From Epiperipatus broadwayi (Eukaryota > Onychophora > Udeonychophora > Euonychophora > Peripatidae), in NCBI GenBank assembly GCA_028023455.1, contig JAQFVV010012405.1, positions 62,001 to 126,000 on the forward strand: a stretch of 64,000 nucleotides of DNA. Direction: 5' to 3'. The translations under genes and the position numbers were made by a program. A model generated the notes under the pieces. It did not search any database. It was not told where the DNA came from and worked only from the letters and a program-made list of their open reading frames with translations. Below are positions 60,572 to 64,000 of the stretch, in pieces. Positions within the stretch are counted from its first letter, which is position 1, and every line of letters starts with the position of its first letter.

Positions 60572-61065
60572 CAGGGGTGGGCAATTGTTTTGGCTTGGGG
60601 GCCACAGAGGTTGGCAGAGGACTGCATCAGGGGCCAGTTTGTGGAAGTGAAGGTTAGTGGAGGGCCACATCTTTTTTCATGACACAATAAACACACTGCT
60701 TTATTTCCTGTATTATCAAAGAAATATTTATTTGCCCATTCTTCATTAAACACACAACATTCATCACCGATTTTACATTTTTTTGGAGAGTTCATGGTTT
60801 CACTAAAGTTTGAAATGTATATATTTGTTAATGCAAAGACAAAATTGAAATTAACCAAATCAACTGGAAAAGCACTGCACATCGTCTTTACACTGCACAT
60901 GTGTATTGATGTGGCCATCCTAGTGGAAAATACGAGATGAATCTTTGGTCATGCGTGGGAAGGAAATCTCAGTTCAAGATAGATTTTTCTGACTGTCTTC
61001 GTGGGCCGCATAAAAACTTTTAGTGGGCCACATGTGGTTCTTGGGCCACTATTTGCCCATCCCTG
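60572..61065 (-). mobile_element. Non-autonomous hAT element, 494 bp, complete
   Basis: Terminal inverted repeats CAGGGGTGGGCAA (60572) and TTGCCCATCCCTG (61065) differ at one base. The flanks carry a perfect 8-bp duplication. Subterminal GGGCCAC/GTGGCCC motifs repeat at both ends. The interior keeps only the first part of a ZBED/GTF2IRD2-like transposase on the minus strand, then jumps to the other subterminal region, a typical internal deletion derivative. Confidence 0.93.
60670..60918 (-). pseudogene. N-terminal transposase fragment (ZBED/GTF2IRD2-like)
   Basis: The likely start is the Met at 60795 (KKCKIGDECC follows). The next segment, CVFNEEWANKYFFDNTGNK and AVCLLCHEK, matches the start of GTF2IRD2/ZBED-type domesticated or active hAT transposases, where a BED-like zinc finger begins with a CxxC pair. 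After Lys at about 60672 the homology ends and non-coding subterminal DNA follows, so the histidines of the finger, the catalytic domain and the dimerisation domain are gone. Frames that run on to 60416 leave the element and are not part of the gene. Confidence 0.75.
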
Positions 61066-61073
61066 ATATAGAA
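61066..61073. repeat. hAT target-site duplication, right
   Basis: ATATAGAA, identical to 60564-60571. Confidence 0.9.
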
Positions 61074-62659
61074 GAACATTTATCTAACATAGTAATATTA
61101 ATTTAAATGAAAAATAAAAAAATATCTCATGCTTTTTCTCAACTTTCAGTCTCGGTAATAAAGACTGTAGAACATTTATGAAACACAATGAGTCTATATT
61201 TAATCAACTTAAAATAACCCTGATTTAATGTATATGTAAAATCATCATTATTTTTTAATAGACAAAAAAAAAATGCTGAAAAATTGAAGTACTTTCAATT
61301 TTTTCCAACTTTCAATCTCAGTAATGAAGTGTATAGAAGAATATTTATCTAACATTAATTTAAATAAAGAATTGAATTTTTAAAAAAAAAATAAATGAAT
61401 AAGTTACCTTTATGTGTTTTAACAAATATAAAATTATTTATAAGGTAAGAATTTAAAATAATCATCTTTTAATATGTTTCACCCACTTTATCATCATTTC
61501 CATCACTTATGACTTTATATATAGAGTAGATAAATAGTTATTCATACTTTTTCAGAATACTGTATTTTTCAGTACAGATGTTGTTTCTGTGAGATTTTTA
61601 CCATTTTGTTTTTTTTTAGAAGGGTGGCAGATATGTCAAATTTTAATCCCTTATTAACAGATTTACATTTGGGATTTTTAGTGAACTGCATCATTTGCTC
61701 CTATTTTCATTACATAAAAGTGCCACTTATGATTATATATATATAGTATAGATATTACATTCATATACTGTACATATATATACATAAAATATTTAAAATA
61801 TTAACTTGACATTGCCAAAAGAAGCTTTTTTACACTAAAATAATAGGATATTTATTGTTATATAACATTTAGATATTATTTATTTATTGCAACATGATAT
61901 ATTTATTTTAGAAAATACTTAAATGTTTATTAGAAATGGATCAACCATATTCATACATATATTGTAATGGTTTTTTTTCTGTATTAAACTTATTTCTTAA
62001 TCTTTTATCTGCCATTTTTGTTATTTTCTTTTCATTATTTCTCTAATTTATGCGCATCGTTCATTTTGCCCTATCAGATAAGTCTTTGACTGATTCTATT
62101 AATGTTGTTCAAATTACTCATTTGGAATATGTGTTCCAATTTAACTAATGATCTATTAAGAAGAGAATTATACTCTTCATCACATATACTGCTTTGTAGA
62201 TGAATTAAAAAAATAGTAATAGTACGTTTAAATGATTCTGGATTTTATAAAGTTTTATTTATTTTTTTAACTACTCATACCATCGTTTAATTCTTAAGAT
62301 ATTTATTTTCTGTGATGAATTTATTGTTAAAATTTTACTTACTTTACAAGTATAACTAAAATTCTAATTAAAAAAATAATACTGTAGTACACTTATTTAA
62401 TTAAATCAAGTAATTATAAAAATAATATTTTTCTTGTAGTCCTACTAGGGTTAATTTGTATTCGATTTTATTAAATATCTCTCTACTGATCTGTATAATT
62501 TATCATTTATTGTCAAGTTTCTTTTAATCGATTAGAAATTGATATGCATTTTTATAATCTTTTATGATAAATCTTAAAGCTTATTCTAATTGAAAGTTTG
62601 ATTGGTTCTTTGTGTTTTGTGTTTGTGATATAAAAAAAGATTTAAATATTTTGTTGCAA
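61074..62659. other. AT-rich DNA, no gene seen
   Basis: Eroded copies of the 60385 motif to about 61420 (AACTTTCAGTCTCGGTAAT and AACTTTCAATCTCAGTAAT). The remainder is TA runs and short frames. Confidence 0.6.
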
Positions 62660-62965
62660 AAGGCCCACTTAGCCAAGATAAACATAAATGATAAAATTGA
62701 AACGCTATAATTTTGAACCTGCTGTTCCTCTATTGGGCAATATTTCTTAATAAATCACAGTGCGGTCCACATTGCAAACCGGTCTGCCACTGCTGTTCAC
62801 TGAGGCCTGACTGACTTGAGAAGCCACAGTGTACTGCCCTTACATCAGCTTCACGCCTCATTTGTGCTGCAGAAAATGGCAATAGCTCTCACTATTTATG
62901 TTCCAGCTCAGCCGCCATATCCACTTTTACCACACTGAGCTGCTCTGAAAATAAGTATTTTCCTT
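62660..62965. other. G+C-richer island of unknown nature
   Basis: About 300 bases (CACAGTGCGGTCCACATTGC, CAGCCGCCATATCC and others) stand out from AT-rich flanks. On the minus strand ATATGGCGGCTGAGC gives an ATG with only eight codons. No repeat partner or protein similarity was found in the window. Confidence 0.4.
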
Positions 62966-63714
62966 ACCAAAACCTCCTTCCCATTGCTTTTCATTATATT
63001 TGCAATTTCGAATTGTAACCACCCATAAATCAAATTGCTGCGTCAGAAATTAGATTTTATATATTATTTTCAATTCTCTCAATAACTTTATATTTATTTA
63101 CCTTTATTTCTTTATTTGATTTGATGTATGTATTTTTTTTGTTTTTGGTCAATATTGTTACAGTGGATAATATATAGTCACGTACAGACATACGCATATG
63201 TTCGAATGTGTTCGTTTGTTTTAAATTTAAAATGTGAATAAAATAAAACTTAATGATTGTTTTATATGCACATATTTAGCTCAGTAGTTAGAATGGATGA
63301 TCGCAGAGGTAAAAGTTCTCAAATCGATTTTTAAATGAGAAAAGTGAAATATAAAAATAGAGTAAGGATGAAATTGATGTGCTTTGCTTCTACTTTAATG
63401 GCTTAACTTTCTTGATCTTCTAAGGAATTTGCTTAAATAGTGAATAAAGATCTAATACATATTTATGATTTATTTAAATTATTTAATAATTGTTAAAAAT
63501 ATATTCATAATTTGATCGTTATGAGATAAAAAAAATTCCTACAGTATCTAATTAGTTACTATTCATCTCGGTTATAGTTTTCGATTATTGCTGTTTAAGT
63601 AAACAAATTGTACAAACACATATGCATATTGTATTTATATGTTGGATTGTTTTCATCATCTAATATTGAGTATTGAATGTTTTTAGAAAATTTTAACATT
63701 TCTGCATTACAACA
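62966..63714. other. AT-rich DNA, no gene seen
   Basis: Short frames only. Confidence 0.6.
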
Positions 63715-64000
63715 AACACATAATTCTTCCAACTAAATCAAAGAATGGCTATGGGCTCACCACTATCACCCTCATAAATAATATTTACATGGAAGAACTT
63801 GAAACCACAGCCATAAAGACTACTCCATATCCACCTAAAGTTTGACTTGGCTATGTTGATAATACATTTCTTTTATGGCCATATGGTGAAGCACTTTTAC
63901 AAACTTTCTGGAAACACATCAATAACATATCTCCTTTAATTAAATTTACAATAGAATTAGAACAAGAATACAAATTGACATTTTTAGATGTTCTTGTGAC
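63715..64000 (+). pseudogene. Penelope-like reverse transcriptase, partial and broken
   Basis: AMGSPLSP, then NNIYMEELE, then GYVDNTFLLW and ALLQTFWKHIN and KLTFLDVLV follow the PLE RT motifs in order (AMGSPLSP, the YVDD box, then the FLD box). The reading frame changes between SP and NN, a TGA stands at 63844-63846 just before the YVDD box, and the second catalytic Asp is Asn (YVDN). It is therefore a dead copy. It continues past the window end, where a GIY-YIG domain would be expected. It is distinct from the 48-kb element, which lacks this palm. Confidence 0.88.

Overview
The window reads as AT-rich, repeat-laden nuclear DNA of an invertebrate animal. Support: long homopolymers, many (AT)n/(TA)n arrays, Ty3/gypsy LTR retrotransposons, Penelope-like elements (PLEs), a hAT derivative of the ZBED/GTF2IRD2-like kind, and no compact operon-like genes. 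A lophotrochozoan, perhaps a cephalopod mollusc, is an impression from composition and repeat mix only. I find no convincing host protein-coding gene, tRNA, rRNA or CRISPR array. Nearly everything that can be supported is transposon or repeat.

Layout. 1-4342: a near-perfect inverted repeat (arms about 2.1 kb, 78-bp spacer) whose arms contain internal tandem repeats, followed by a seven-unit G-tract array (4327-5466) and a small CpG-rich block. 5.6-15.3 kb: featureless AT-rich DNA. 15.3-15.8 kb: a foldback element. 16.2-21.9 kb: a CpG-containing, ORF-less block, probably decayed LTR-type DNA. 22.7-25.0 kb: a cluster of a repeat family carrying degenerate hammerhead-ribozyme cores. 25.4-27.3 kb: a probable solo LTR. 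28.7-34.65 kb: a complete two-LTR, gag-only retrotransposon on the minus strand. 42.3-42.6 kb: a 270-bp palindromic element with a hammerhead core in which every conserved core position is intact. 46.2-49.3 kb: two PLE derivatives, one with an intact 292-codon GIY-YIG ORF between 187-bp inverted repeats. 50.3-60.1 kb: an older foldback split by a Ty3/gypsy element (LTRs, tRNA-Pro-type primer site, gag-protease, RT, RNase H, integrase) that carries several stop codons. 60.57-61.07 kb: a hAT-type element with perfect TSDs and an N-terminal transposase fragment. 63.7 kb to the end: a broken PLE reverse transcriptase.

How the parts relate. The LTR elements, as far as their edges can be read, sit against ATAT/TATA, often next to (AT)n arrays. 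PLEs and hammerhead-bearing short repeats occur together, as reported for other animals, where PLEs carry hammerheads and short hammerhead elements (retrozymes) form circular RNAs. The best lead is the hammerhead family: an apparently intact copy at 42.43 kb and five decayed relatives 18-20 kb away. The second is the inverted-repeat PLE derivative with its intact ORF.
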